The notes below the pieces were generated by a model that saw only the letters and a list, made by a program, of their open reading frames with translations, did no database searches and was not told the DNA's origin. Source: an uncultured Pseudomonadales bacterium (lineage in GTDB: Bacteria; Pseudomonadota; Gammaproteobacteria; Pseudomonadales; Pseudohongiellaceae). From it: DNA of 64,000 nt. The stretch spans positions 62,001 through 126,000 of the forward strand of contig CALSTS010000002.1 of NCBI GenBank assembly GCA_943789335.1. Direction: 5' to 3'. Position numbers and translations under genes: made by a program. Below, one piece after another: positions 16,523 through 25,744 of the stretch; positions within the stretch are counted from its first letter, which is position 1, and the number at the start of each line of letters is the position of its first letter.

Positions 16523-17797
16523 TTAGTTGTTTACAAATTCAGGATAGGCTTCTACACCACACTCTGATAAGTCAACACCTTCGGATTCTTCTTCTTCACT
16601 GACTCGGATACCCATAATCATTTTGAGGATGAACCAAACGATGAAACTAACACCAAATACCCAGATGAAGATGGTAAGTAGCCCCACAATCTGACCACTA
16701 ATACTGGCGCCACCAGTTACACAAACTGCCATTACCCCGAAGATACCAACCACACCATGTACTGAAAGTGCACCGACTGGATCATCAATTTTGAGTTTGT
16801 CAAAAGTGATAATGCTGAATACTACAATGATGCCGCCGATCAGGCCAACGATAGTTGAAGCAAGTGGACCTGGTGAAGCCGGGTCAGCAGTAATAGCGAC
16901 TAGACCTGCTAAAGCACCATTCAGGATCATGGTTAAATCTGCTTTACCAAACAAGATGCGTGATACGATCAAGGCGCCTATCAAGCCACCAGCAGCCGCT
17001 GCATTAGTATTAAGGAATACGTTAGCTACTTCGTTCGCAACACCAATACCGCCCAGTTTTAAAGTAGAACCACCATTAAAACCGAACCAGCCCATCCATA
17101 AGATGAATGTTCCTAAAGTTGCTAGAGGCATATTGGCGCCTGGAATTGGTTTGACTGAACCATCTGCAGCATATTTACCCTTACGAGGACCAAGTAAGAG
17201 AACACCAGCAAGAGCTGCAGCAGCGCCCGCTAAATGCACAATGCCAGATCCAGCATAATCACTGTAATTTAATTCAAACATGCCAAATACAGAAGCGCCA
17301 CCCCAAGTCCAGCTACCTTCCATAGGGTAGATAAGGCCTGTCATGACAACCGCAAATAAGAGGAATGCCCAAAGTTTCATTCGTTCTGCAACAGCGCCCG
17401 ATACAATAGACATCGCTGTAGCAACGAACACAACCTGGAAGAAGAAGTCGGAAGCACCAGAATAGTCACTCATCTCACCAAAACCCGCTTCAGCAGATGA
17501 AGCAAGTACAGCGGCAACGGCTTCGTCATCCATTTCAGCAACAGTCGTAATACCACTCAGGAAAACCCCGCCATCGTACATAATTGCATAACCGCAGATC
17601 ATGTACATAGTACAAGCGACAGCAAATAGAGATACGTTTTTGGCGAGAATTTCTGTGGTGTTTTTAGAACGAACCAATCCAGCTTCAAGCATTGCAAAAC
17701 CGGCGGCCATCCACATAACTAATGCTCCAGTCACCAGGAAATAAAAGGTATCCATGGCGTACTGTAGTTCATAAATATAATTAAGATTACTTTCCAT
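16523..17797 (-). CDS. amtB: Ammonium transporter (Amt family), glnK-linked
   Basis: 424 residues, about 11 membrane segments. The Amt signature is present in FATAMSIVSGAVAERMKLWAF, LVYPMEGSWTWGG-like (IYPMEGSWTWGG), GSGIVHLAGAAAALAG with the first pore histidine, and LSVHGVVGIFGVMAVC with the second. It opens with a long YAMDTFYFLVTGALVMWMAAGFAMLEAGLVR and has no cleaved signal, unlike the second Amt in this window, so they belong to different subfamilies. The twin-histidine pore conducts ammonium/ammonia into the cell. It lies 54 bp downstream of glnK on the same strand, the conserved pairing in which uridylylation-controlled PII blocks the channel. Confidence 0.95.
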   Translation of the reverse strand: MESNLNYIYELQYAMDTFYFLVTGALVMWMAAGFAMLEAGLVRSKNTTEILAKNVSLFAVACTMYMICGYAIMYDGGVFLSGITTVAEMDDEAVAAVLASSAEAGFGEMSDYSGASDFFFQVVFVATAMSIVSGAVAERMKLWAFLLFAVVMTGLIYPMEGSWTWGGASVFGMFELNYSDYAGSGIVHLAGAAAALAGVLLLGPRKGKYAADGSVKPIPGANMPLATLGTFILWMGWFGFNGGSTLKLGGIGVANEVANVFLNTNAAAAGGLIGALIVSRILFGKADLTMILNGALAGLVAITADPASPGPLASTIVGLIGGIIVVFSIITFDKLKIDDPVGALSVHGVVGIFGVMAVCVTGGASISGQIVGLLTIFIWVFGVSFIVWFILKMIMGIRVSEEEESEGVDLSECGVEAYPEFVNN

Positions 17798-17851
17798 ACT
17801 AAGCCCTCCTAAAAGCTTGGCATAACTTTGAGTTCAAAATAGATCAATTGC

Positions 17852-18199
<348 letters not shown>

Positions 18200-18299
18200 C
18201 TACATTTAGTTTTAGCAGCTATGTCAACATTGATTAATAGTCGGACTGCTGAGAAACAAAGTTTTTATAATTAGCTCCTGAAAGCCGCATCAATGAGAT

Positions 18300-18315
18300 T
18301 GCAATCGCTATGCCA
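18300..18315 (-). promoter_or_regulatory. Sigma-54 promoter of glnK-amtB
   Basis: Reading leftward, TGGCATAGCGATTGCA matches the sigma-54 consensus TGGCAYRNNNNTTGCW at every defined position, with the invariant GG and GC at the right spacing. It lies about 110 bp before the glnK start. Confidence 0.85.
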
Positions 18316-18388
18316 ACATTTAAATAGGCATATAAAACAATTGGTTAAAAATATTAAGGCTTGTAAAAAGTGTATGCTGATATTCTTT

Positions 18389-18405
18389 TGCACAGCTTTG
18401 GTGCG
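18389..18405. promoter_or_regulatory. NtrC-type enhancer site
   Basis: TGCACAGCTTTGGTGCG closely follows the NtrC dyad (TGCAC, six bases, GGTGCA). It is about 75-90 bp upstream of the sigma-54 promoter on the glnK side, the usual enhancer distance, and 277 bp before the rightward amt gene. Confidence 0.7.
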
Positions 18406-18681
18406 TTTTAGAAAGAAATGCGCTTAAAAGATTTTATTTTTTGGGTATGAAGGTTTTAGAGCGTTTTAGATTGGAGGATATTATTCTTATTGGGGTATTA
18501 AAGATGTGTGAAAGACCAAAACGCTTGTTTTTAGATTGCTCTTTATCTTATGCTTCTACTTCTAGTTTTACTTAGCACTTACTAATGCAAAGTTGATTTT
18601 ATATCAGTCACAAACAGCTAATAAACTTAATCTAATTTTTTATTAATAAAAAAGAACCAGAAATTTCTGAAGGGGAAAATA
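18406..18681. other. Intergenic region before the second amt gene
   Basis: AT-rich, 276 bp. I found no sequence with the GG-N10-GC spacing of a sigma-54 promoter pointing rightward and no clear sigma-70 promoter. The amt ribosome-binding site AAGGGG lies just before 18682. Confidence 0.4.
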
Positions 18682-19974
18682 ATGAGAAAGATCGTTAATC
18701 CAGGTTTGTTAATTCTTGGGCTTGTATTATTGCCAGCTATCAGTTTTGCTCAAGAAATTGATGGAGCAGATACTGCTTGGATTATGACATCTACGGCTTT
18801 GGTTCTGTTTATGACAATTCCTGGCTTGTCGTTATTTTACGGTGGGCTTGTTCGGGTGCCAAATGTGCTTTCTGTCTTAATGCAATGTTTTGCCATTACC
18901 TGTGTTGCCTCTATTGTATGGCTGGTTTGTGGTTATAGCCTGGCTTTTGGTGAAGGCAATGCTTTTATAGGCGACTTTAGTAATATCATGTTTGCTGGTA
19001 TTCAAGAAGAGACGGTTGCCGGCTCTATACCTGAATCAGTGTTTGCCTTATTTCAAATGACTTTTGCCATTATTACGCCGGCACTTATTTTTGGTAGTTT
19101 TGCAGAAAGAGTGAAATTTGGTTCAGTAATGCTTTTTAGTATTTTGTGGCTTCTATTGGTGTATGTACCAATAACTCATTGGGTGTGGGGAGGAGGCTGG
19201 TTAGGCTCTATGGGCTTGTTAGATTTTGCTGGTGGTACAGTTGTTCATATTACAGCAGGTGTTGCAGCTTTGGTTTGCGCATTGACAATTGGAACCAGAA
19301 GCGGCTTTGGTAAAACTCCGATGCCTCCGCATAATATGACTATGACAGTCACCGGAGCGGGCATGCTATGGGTTGGCTGGTTCGGTTTTAATGGTGGGAG
19401 TGCTCTGGCCGCAAATGGCGATGCAGGTATGGCGATGTTGGTCACTCATATTTCTGCTGCGGCTGGTTCAATTTCCTGGATGTTAATGGAGAAACTCAAA
19501 TTTGGTAAGCCTTCAGTATTGGGTATTGTTACCGGCATGGTGGCAGGCTTGGGAACCATTACTCCTGCTTCAGGGTTTGTTGGTCCTGGTGGTGCGCTGA
19601 TTATTGGATTATGTGCTGGTGTTGTCTGTTTCTTTGCGACTCAATATATAAAACAGGTAATGAAAATCGATGACTCACTGGATGTGTTCCCTGTCCATGG
19701 TGTTGGCGGCATACTGGGAACATTCGCTGCTGGAATATTTGCTTCAGCTGGTTTGGGAGTTTTTAGCGGGCAAGGTTTTAATGAAGGCATGACTATGGGC
19801 TCTCAAGTTGGAGTGCAATTAATTGGTATAGTAAGTACCGTGGTCTACACGGCAATACTAACGTTCATTATTGTAAAAGTTGTCACAGCTTTGATTGGTT
19901 TCCGGGTTGGTGAAGAAGATGAAACTTCAGGGCTCGATATCGCACTGCATGATGAAAGAGGGTATGATCTTTAA
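18682..19974 (+). CDS. amt: Second ammonium transporter (AmtB-type with signal peptide)
   Basis: 430 residues with a cleavable signal peptide (MRKIVNPGLLILGLVLLPAI, ending SFAQ), as in E. coli AmtB. Conserved pore elements follow: WIMTSTALVLFMTIPGLSLFYGGLVR, the Phe gate in FQMTFAIITPALI, GSFAERVKFGS, HWVWGGGWLG, GGTVVHITAGVAAL with the first pore histidine, and DVFPVHGVGGILG with the second. The C-terminal GEEDETSGLD tail is the PII-docking type. It is transcribed divergently from glnK-amtB and shares their upstream region, so the same NtrC site may act on both, although no sigma-54 promoter was seen on this side. Confidence 0.95.
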   Translation: MRKIVNPGLLILGLVLLPAISFAQEIDGADTAWIMTSTALVLFMTIPGLSLFYGGLVRVPNVLSVLMQCFAITCVASIVWLVCGYSLAFGEGNAFIGDFSNIMFAGIQEETVAGSIPESVFALFQMTFAIITPALIFGSFAERVKFGSVMLFSILWLLLVYVPITHWVWGGGWLGSMGLLDFAGGTVVHITAGVAALVCALTIGTRSGFGKTPMPPHNMTMTVTGAGMLWVGWFGFNGGSALAANGDAGMAMLVTHISAAAGSISWMLMEKLKFGKPSVLGIVTGMVAGLGTITPASGFVGPGGALIIGLCAGVVCFFATQYIKQVMKIDDSLDVFPVHGVGGILGTFAAGIFASAGLGVFSGQGFNEGMTMGSQVGVQLIGIVSTVVYTAILTFIIVKVVTALIGFRVGEEDETSGLDIALHDERGYDL

Positions 19975-20034
19975 GGTTATATTTTAATTATTTCTTGTCG
20001 AAGTTTAAATTTTTAAACTGAGCAACAATCTTTC

Positions 20035-20063
20035 TTGGGAAGCTCCGGCTTCCCAATTTTTTG
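20035..20063 (+). terminator. Rho-independent terminator after the second amt gene
   Basis: TTGGGAAGC pairs with GCTTCCCAA around TCCG, followed by TTTTTT. It reaches into the TTG at 20061, which argues that birA starts downstream at ATG 20076. Confidence 0.9.
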
Positions 20064-20075
20064 TCTAAAAAAATT

Positions 20076-21116
20076 ATGCACTTTGAATTACTCAAACTTC
20101 TTGCTGACGGAAAGTTTCACTCCGGTGAAATACTTGCAAACACGCTCCAAGTAAGTCGCACATCTATTTGGAAAATGATTTTTCGGATTCAGGAGCTAGG
20201 TCTTGAGCTGCATTCTGTCAAAGGTAAGGGCTATAAATTAACTGAGCCATTAGATTTGCTTGATCAAGAAAGCATAATAAAAAATATTTCTTCTGAGTTA
20301 AGAAATCAAATTCAAGACATTAAAATATTCCAAAGCATTGATTCAACCTCTTCTTATATTATGAAGCTTGCCCAAAGTGGGGAATTAGCCTTAAGCGGAA
20401 ATAAGGTATTTGTCTGTTTAGCAGAACAACAAACTGCGGGCAAAGGAAGAAGAGGTAGGTCTTGGGCCAGTCCTTTTGGTCATAATCTTTACTTTACTGT
20501 TGCACGGCAATTCAATACTGGGATTAGCGAACTAGAAGGTTTGAGCTTAGTTATTGCTTTAGCTGTTACCAGAGTGCTAGAACGAAACAAGATTGAAGGC
20601 TTGGGTATTAAATGGCCAAATGACATTCTCTGGCAAGGTAAAAAACTGGCCGGTATATTGCTGGAAATTTCAGGTGATCCAACAGGTTTGTCTCAAGTAC
20701 TAATTGGCTTAGGGTTAAATGTTAGTGCAAATCCTCAAGCGATGACTAATGTAGATCAAGCATGGGTGGATTTGAAAACGATTTCAGGAAAAGTGCCTGA
20801 TCGGAATAAACTAGTAGCAGAATTATTGGCTGAAATTATCGAAATGATTGATGAGTTTGAAAACAAAGGTTTTGCTGCTTTTAAAAATGAATGGGGAGAT
20901 TTTGATGCTCTGCAAGGCCAGGAGGTTGAATTAAAAACGCATACTAATCAGCCTACAGGTATCTTGGGTAAAGTAATGGGCGTTAATAACCAAGGAGCAT
21001 TATTACTGCAAACAAAGGAAGGTGTCGAAACTTTCCATGGTGGGGAGTTGTCACCGAGGATAGTTCCAGGAAAACAAGGCCTAAGAAAACAAGAACAAGG
21101 AAGGCAGTCAAAATGA
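20076..21116 (+). CDS. birA: Biotin-protein ligase / biotin operon repressor BirA
   Basis: 346 residues from ATG 20076. An N-terminal winged helix (LLADGKFHSGEILANTLQVSRTSIWKMI) binds DNA. The central ligase domain has the SIDSTSSYI entry, the biotinyl-AMP loop GKGRRGRSWASPFG, the IKWPNDILWQGKKLAGIL lysine region, and a C-terminal SH3-like domain with GVNNQGALLL. It makes biotinyl-5'-AMP and attaches biotin to AccB, and represses biotin genes when holo-ligase accumulates. It overlaps coaX by 4 bp (ATGA), so the two cofactor genes form an operon. Confidence 0.95.
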   Translation: MHFELLKLLADGKFHSGEILANTLQVSRTSIWKMIFRIQELGLELHSVKGKGYKLTEPLDLLDQESIIKNISSELRNQIQDIKIFQSIDSTSSYIMKLAQSGELALSGNKVFVCLAEQQTAGKGRRGRSWASPFGHNLYFTVARQFNTGISELEGLSLVIALAVTRVLERNKIEGLGIKWPNDILWQGKKLAGILLEISGDPTGLSQVLIGLGLNVSANPQAMTNVDQAWVDLKTISGKVPDRNKLVAELLAEIIEMIDEFENKGFAAFKNEWGDFDALQGQEVELKTHTNQPTGILGKVMGVNNQGALLLQTKEGVETFHGGELSPRIVPGKQGLRKQEQGRQSK

Positions 21117-21889
21117 AAATACTAGAAATAGATGCTGGGAATACGCGTATAAAATGGCGTCTTTTGGAATATTCAAACCAACAAGTAGAAAAAATAAAAT
21201 TTGATTCCGTGCTGGCGCCAGGTCTTGTGGGTGAAATGCCGGATTCTCTTAGCCAGCAGCTGCATGAGCTAAAAGAAGAAGGTATAGAAAAAATAAGAGC
21301 ATCAAATGTGCGAGGTGATGATTTTGCAAAATTATTATCGCTTTTTTGTGAAAGCAACTTTTCAGTAAATGTTAATTATGCCCTTGTGAGTGCAGAGTTA
21401 GCGGGTTTAAAAAATGCCTATCAGGATTTTGAGACATTGGGAGTAGATCGCTGGTTAGCAATGCTGGCAGCATTTCGCTCTGCCAAATCAGCAGTTTGTG
21501 TTGTTGATTGCGGCAGTGCTATTACCATAGACTTGGTTAATGCTGATGGTCAGCATGAAGGCGGCTTTATAGTTCCAGGTTTGCAGCTTATGCAGCGTAG
21601 TTTAGGCGAGCATACCGCGAATTTAAAATATCATCCTCACTCAAATATCAATATTGAGCCTGGTACAAATACAGCAGTTGCCATAAATCATGGTGTTTTA
21701 TTGATGGCATTGGGTCTGTTGGAAAAGGTTGAGCAACATTGGGGTTTAAATAGAAGCTGGTATTTGACAGGCGGGGACGCTGCTATTTTATCTTCCTTTA
21801 TTAAATGGCAACATGAGGTTAATTCAGAACTGGTTATGGATGGCTTGGGAATCGCTGATGATAACTCTAGAAGCAGCATTAAAGACTGA
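21113..21889 (+). CDS. coaX: Type III pantothenate kinase
   Basis: 258 residues, first step of coenzyme A synthesis (ATP-dependent phosphorylation of pantothenate). ASKHA-fold landmarks: LEIDAGNTRIKWRL as phosphate-1 motif, the LGVDRWLAMLAAF substrate loop, VVDCGSAITIDLV as phosphate-2 motif, GGFIVPGLQLM, and LTGGDA near the C-terminus. CoaX is the type used by Pseudomonas and many marine gammaproteobacteria in place of CoaA. It is coupled to birA upstream and abuts the SPOR-like gene, the TGA of coaX overlapping the next ATG region by one base. Confidence 0.93.
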   Translation: MKILEIDAGNTRIKWRLLEYSNQQVEKIKFDSVLAPGLVGEMPDSLSQQLHELKEEGIEKIRASNVRGDDFAKLLSLFCESNFSVNVNYALVSAELAGLKNAYQDFETLGVDRWLAMLAAFRSAKSAVCVVDCGSAITIDLVNADGQHEGGFIVPGLQLMQRSLGEHTANLKYHPHSNINIEPGTNTAVAINHGVLLMALGLLEKVEQHWGLNRSWYLTGGDAAILSSFIKWQHEVNSELVMDGLGIADDNSRSSIKD

Positions 21890-22676
21890 TGAAAAACTTT
21901 GCGATTTGTTTATTACTTCTGAATCTGCTTTATTTATCCTGGAATATGGAGTTTTTTCCGGGGTCAGGTAGTTCAGATGAAGTCATTATTAGAGAGCCTA
22001 ATCAACAAGCGCCTCAAAGTTTGGTTTTGCTAAGTGAGATGCCTGATGATCAGCTAGAAGAAAACGCTCTAACTGCAGTCGAAGTTAGGGCAGAAGTTGC
22101 AGCAGAAGTTACGACAGAACTCACCACAGAACTCACCACAGAACTCACAACAGGTGAAATATCTCCCAAGCCCCTCTTGGAACTGAAAATAATGAAGAAA
22201 GTTTTGCCTGTCTTGCCATTGGTGATTTTGAAAATATCGCTGTAAGCAATGCTTTGGTTACTGAGTTAAGAGAACAGGGTCTGCAGGCTAGGGTAGAATT
22301 ACAAGAGCAAATTGAGTCTGAGTACCGAGTTTATATGCCACCTTTTGCATCGGATGCTGCTGCCAGGCAGACATTAGCGAGTTTGCTGGGAAATGGAATA
22401 GATAGCTTCCTCATGACGACTGGAGATCTTTCCAGGGCTATCTCCCTAGGAGTGTTTTCACAGCAAATCTCCGCATTTGCTTTACAAGAAGAACTTGCAT
22501 CAGAAGGCTATGCCACTAATATCCAAGAAACGGTCCTTAGCAATACTGAGTTTTGGATTGTAATAAGGTCTACAGCAAGCTCTGAGCTAGATGCACTATG
22601 GCTTACTTTGCTAAATTCCCAACCTTCCTTAAAACAATCAGAAAATCTCTGTCAAATCATTGCACCTGAGGACTAA
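21889..22676 (+). pseudogene. SPOR-domain-like membrane-anchored protein, one frameshift
   Basis: An N-terminal membrane anchor (FAICLLLLNLLYLSW) is followed by a low-complexity linker with three ELTT repeats and a C-terminal SPOR-like domain: C-LAIGDFENI, LREQGLQARVE, YRVYMPPFAS, ISLGVFSQQISAFAL and YATNIQE. The frame from 21889 stops at 22245, but the protein continues in another frame from about 22165 (GTENNEESFACLAIGDF) to 22676, so one base is gained or lost near CCCAAGCCCC at 22165-22175. Repaired, the protein is about 262 residues. SPOR domains bind denuded septal peptidoglycan. A small SPOR protein after coaX is common in Pseudomonas-type genomes. Confidence 0.7.
22114..22149 (+). repeat. 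Three 12-bp tandem repeats inside the SPOR-like gene
   Basis: ACAGAACTCACC occurs at 22114-22125 and 22126-22137, and with one change at 22138-22149, encoding repeated ELTT. Such short in-frame repeats can vary in number by slippage without breaking the frame. Confidence 0.8.
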
Positions 22677-22688
22677 TTCCCATAGAAT
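22660..22688 (+). promoter_or_regulatory. tRNA/tuf operon promoter
   Basis: TTGCAC (22660-22665), a 17-bp spacer and TAGAAT (22683-22688), followed by a GCCGCC discriminator typical of stringently controlled tRNA promoters. It lies about 50 bp before tRNA-Tyr and overlaps the end of the SPOR-like gene. Confidence 0.6.
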
Positions 22689-22740
22689 GCCGCCTCTGTG
22701 TAAAAGAGAGCCAGAAAAAAGCTTGTCTGATGTTCTTTTT

Positions 22741-22824
22741 GGAGGGGTTCCCGAGTGGTCAAAGGGATCAGACTGTAAATCTGACGCGTAAGCTTCGGTG
22801 GTTCAAATCCACCCCCCTCCACCA
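22741..22824 (+). tRNA. tRNA-Tyr (anticodon GTA)
   Basis: 84 nt with encoded CCA. The acceptor GGAGGGG/CCCCTCC pairs perfectly, the anticodon GTA is at 22775-22777, and a long variable arm typical of bacterial tRNA-Tyr precedes the T loop GTTCAAATCC. Confidence 0.96.
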
Positions 22825-22987
22825 GTCAGATAGGGGTTTCTGGGGAATCCATACGGGATTTAGACGTGGGATTAAACAGCAGAAAACAGTGGACCAGGAA
22901 AGTAGTGACTAACAAAGTTAATAGTTTCTGGTCCTCTGTTTTTTGTATGCGAGCCTGATTAAGGCGCGGAGAGCGAGTTGTCTGTTT

Positions 22988-23061
22988 GCGGGTATAGTTC
23001 AATGGTAGAACTCCAGCCTTCCAAGCTGATCATGCGGGTTCGATTCCCGCTACCCGCTCCA
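22988..23061 (+). tRNA. tRNA-Gly (anticodon TCC)
   Basis: 74 nt with encoded CCA. Acceptor GCGGGTA/TACCCGC, anticodon TCC at 23020-23022, T loop GTTCGATTCC. Second tRNA of the classic Tyr-Gly-Thr-tuf cluster. Confidence 0.96.
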
Positions 23062-23136
23062 GAGTCGATTTTAGGCTGTGTGTTGGGCAAAGTGTCGAAC
23101 AGAGTCGAAATAGGATGATGTGAGATCTTTGGGAGA

Positions 23137-23212
23137 GCTCGCATAGCTCAGGTGGTAGAGCGCATCATTGGTAATGATGAGGTCCCCAGTTCGACTCTGG
23201 GTGTGAGCACCA
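23137..23212 (+). tRNA. tRNA-Thr (anticodon GGT)
   Basis: 76 nt with encoded CCA. Acceptor GCTCGCA pairs with TGTGAGC (one wobble), anticodon GGT at 23170-23172, T loop GTTCGACTC. It lies 87 bp before tuf. Confidence 0.96.
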
Positions 23213-23299
23213 TCTCTTTTTGACGCAGAATTGTAAAAAGAAAGTGTATTAAAAGGTTTATAAAATACTTATTAATAAGATAGTCGGAGGCATCGTCAG

Positions 23300-24486
23300 A
23301 TGGCAAAGGAAAAGTTTGAAAGAAATAAGCCCCACGTAAACGTGGGCACGATTGGTCACGTTGACCATGGTAAAACGACATTAACAGCAGCGTTGACGCG
23401 TGTATGTGCTGAAGATCTGGGGTGGACGAGTAGACTTTGCTGAGATTGATAATGCGCCTGAAGAAAGAGAGCGCGGTATTACGATCGCAACTTCTCACGT
23501 TGAGTATGAGTCTGCCAACCGTCACTATGCTCACGTTGACTGCCCAGGTCATGCCGACTATGTAAAAACATGATTACTGGTGCTGCACAGATGGATGGCG
23601 CTATTCTGGTTTGTTCAGCAGCTGATGGCCCTATGCCTCAGACGCGTGAGCATATTCTGTTGTCACGTCAGGTTGGTGTTCCTTACATAGTGGTATTCAT
23701 GAATAAAGCCGACATGGTTGATGATGATGAGCTGCTTGAGCTTGGTTGAAATGGAAATTCGTGAGTTGTTGGACCAGTATGAGTTCCCTGGTGATGACAC
23801 GCCTATCATTATTGGTTCTGCGCTTAAAGCATTGGAAGGTGATACGTCTGATATCGGTATGCCAGCGGTTCAGAAGATTGTTGAGACTCTGGATCGTATA
23901 TCCCTGAGCCGAGACGCGATATTGAAAAGCCATTTTTGATGCCAATTGAAGATGTATTCTCTATTTCTGGTCGTGGTACGGTTGTAACTGGCCGTATTGC
24001 TCGCGGCTTGTGAAAGTTGGTGAAGAAATTGAGATCGTCGGTATTAAGGATACTCAAACTACTACCTGTACTGGTGTTGAGATGTTCCGTAAATTGCTTG
24101 ACGAAGGTCGTGCTGGTGAAAACGTTGGTGTTTTATTCGTGGTACCAAGCGTGAAGACGTTGAGCGTGGTCAGGTCTTGCTAAGCCAGGTTCAATCACTC
24201 CGCATACGAAATTTGAAGGTGAGTTTATGTTCTTTCTAAAGATGAGGGTGGACGTCATACCCCATTCTTTAAAGGTTATCGTCCTCAGTTCTATTTCGAG
24301 ACCACTGATGTAACTGGTGCTTGTGAGTTACCTGATGGCGTAGAAATGGTTATGCCTGGTGATAATGTGAAGATGGTAGTTGAACTGATTGCCCCAATCG
24401 CGATGGAAGAAGGTCAGCGTTTTGCTGTTCGTGAAGGTGGCCGTACGGTTGGAGCTGGTGTCGTAGCTAAATCATCGAATAAGTAG
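23300..24486 (+). CDS. tuf: Elongation factor Tu, with at least eight frameshifts in this sequence
   Basis: Delivers aminoacyl-tRNA to the ribosome as a GTPase. The start ([21 protein letters not shown] loop GHVDHGKT) and end ([15 protein letters not shown]) are intact, as are DCPGHADY and the NKADM GTP motifs. Between 23410 and 24235 the frame breaks repeatedly, for example GTAAAAACATG lacking one A at 23566-23576 (YVKNM), an extra G in CTTGGTTGAA near 23745 (LVEME), and missing bases near 23900, 24012, 24133, 24178 and 24226. The net length is about 7 nt short of a 397-residue EF-Tu. As tuf is essential and this is the only copy here, sequence error is the likely cause. It lies in the conserved tRNA-tuf-tRNA-secE order. 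Confidence 0.92.
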
Positions 24487-24500
24487 CTTTAAGCTTTAAG

Positions 24501-24537
24501 TTAAGCCGAGATCATGCTTGCAGTCTTCTCGGCTTAA
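24501..24537 (+). other. 11-bp stem hairpin between tuf and tRNA-Trp
   Basis: TTAAGCCGAGA (24501-24511) pairs perfectly with TCTCGGCTTAA (24527-24537) around a 15-nt loop. Only a weak T-rich tail follows, so it may be a partial terminator or an RNase processing hairpin that separates tuf mRNA from tRNA-Trp-secE-nusG. Confidence 0.6.
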
Positions 24538-24581
24538 TCGTCTTATGAAATAGGACGAGAGAACGATGATAAGAGTTGTAT

Positions 24582-24657
<76 letters not shown>

Positions 24658-24682
24658 TTAACTAAAAGTTAAAGTTAGCAAA

Positions 24683-25077
24683 ATGAACGAGAAGGTTGGA
24701 AAAGCGGCAAAACTAAAGAACCAAGGTGACAAGGAAGGTAGTTTGGACCTTGTGCTTTGGATAATCGTCCTGGTCCTAGTGGCAGCAGGGTTTATGGTAA
24801 TAGCTATTTTGCTACAGAGTCCACGCTATATCGGGTTATAGGGTTGCTAGTTTTGGCTGCAGTTGCGGGTTGGTTAGCAACACTTACTGTAAAAGGTAAG
24901 GCTTTTGTCACCTTATGCTTGGAAGCTAAAACTGAAATTCGAAAAGTAGTGTGGCCTACTCGAACTGAGACTACACAGACAACCTTAATAGTTGTTGTGG
25001 TTGTCATGATAGTGGCTTTAATTCTTTGGGCGTTAGACTCACTGTTAAGTTGGGTTATCACGTTTATTATTGGTTAG
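24683..25077 (+). CDS. secE: Preprotein translocase subunit SecE, one frameshift near the N-terminus
   Basis: SecE has three membrane helices in gammaproteobacteria. The first helix (LDLVLWIIVLVLVAAGF) is encoded from ATG 24683. The remainder (GNSYFATESTLYR, then LEAKTEIRKVVWPTRTETTQTT and the last helix) is one frame over. The shift is in GGGTTTATGG near 24790-24793, where GGGTTTTATGG would read AGFYGNSYF, so one T is missing from a short T run. The frame that opens at 24757 alone lacks helix 1 and does not represent the true start. SecE clamps the SecY channel in the inner membrane. nusG follows 12 bp later. Confidence 0.9.
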
Positions 25078-25089
25078 GAAAAAATAAGA

Positions 25090-25638
25090 ATGTCAGTCTC
25101 TGAAAATGATAAGCGTTGGTATGTTGTACATGCTTATTCAGGATATGAGCGCAAAGTAAAACTGGCGCTGGAAGAAAGAATTGCCTTATCAGGTAACCCT
25201 GAAATGTTTGGTGATGTGCTTGTGCCTACTGAAGAAGTGCTGGAAATGCGTGGTGGGCAGAAAAGAAAAAGCGAGCGTAAATTTTTCCCGGGTTACGTGC
25301 TAATAAACATGGAATTAAATGATATAACTTGGCATTTAGTAAAAGATACGCCACGGGTTATGGGTTTTATTGGCGGTAAAGCTGATAAGCCTGCGCCGAT
25401 TACTCAGCGCGAAGTGGACGAAATCGTTAATCGCTTGGAGGAGTCGGTTGATAAACCTACCCACAAGACAATTTACGAACCTGGTGAAATGGTGCGGGTC
25501 ACTGACGGCCCATTTAATGATTTCACAGGCACAGTTGAAGAAGTGAATTATGAGAAAAGTCGTGTTCGAGTTGCTGTATTAATTTTTGGTAGATCGACTC
25601 CGGTTGAATTGGAATTCTCTCAAGTAGAGAAAGGCTAG
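25090..25638 (+). CDS. nusG: Transcription termination/antitermination factor NusG
   Basis: 182 residues. The NGN domain opens [16 protein letters not shown] and contains the RNA-polymerase clamp-binding face with [10 protein letters not shown] and the GFIGG loop. A flexible linker leads to the KOW domain ([29 protein letters not shown] split by the usual turn), which contacts Rho or ribosomal S10. It acts on elongating RNA polymerase, including the ribosomal operons downstream. Confidence 0.97.
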   Translation: MSVSENDKRWYVVHAYSGYERKVKLALEERIALSGNPEMFGDVLVPTEEVLEMRGGQKRKSERKFFPGYVLINMELNDITWHLVKDTPRVMGFIGGKADKPAPITQREVDEIVNRLEESVDKPTHKTIYEPGEMVRVTDGPFNDFTGTVEEVNYEKSRVRVAVLIFGRSTPVELEFSQVEKG

Positions 25639-25744
25639 ATAAGAATTTGGTGGAAGTTTCTATATAGGAACTTCTTAATTAAAAAGTCGTCTCACTTGAG
25701 ACGCCTGGGAAGTCGAAAGACGCTATTACCCAAAGGAGTATAAA
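25639..25744 (+). promoter_or_regulatory. rplK leader with two hairpins, candidate L1 control region
   Basis: GAAGTT...AACTTC (about 25652-25674) and GTCTCA/TGAGAC (about 25688-25701) can form stem-loops before the AAAGGAG ribosome-binding site. In E. coli ribosomal protein L1 represses rplKA by binding this leader; that the same applies here is inference from position. Confidence 0.35.

Noticed and set aside
16791-17258. 155-codon plus-strand frame opposite amtB
   Set aside because: Antisense shadow of a strongly conserved transporter; alanine/proline-rich composition follows from the complementary codons.
18406-18681. Sigma-54 promoter for the rightward amt gene
   Set aside because: No GG-N10-GC arrangement with acceptable flanks on the plus strand could be found.
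23718-24057. Short frames on both strands inside the tuf region
   Set aside because: The plus-strand piece is a fragment of frameshifted EF-Tu and the minus-strand pieces are shadows.
23300-24486. tuf as a genuine pseudogene
   Set aside because: It is the only tuf in the window at the conserved tuf-tRNA-Trp-secE site, with intact ends and motifs; the indel pattern matches that in essential rpoB and rpoC.
24757-25077. SecE starting at 24757
   Set aside because: This start would remove the first membrane helix, which is encoded one frame over from ATG 24683; a one-base loss explains both.
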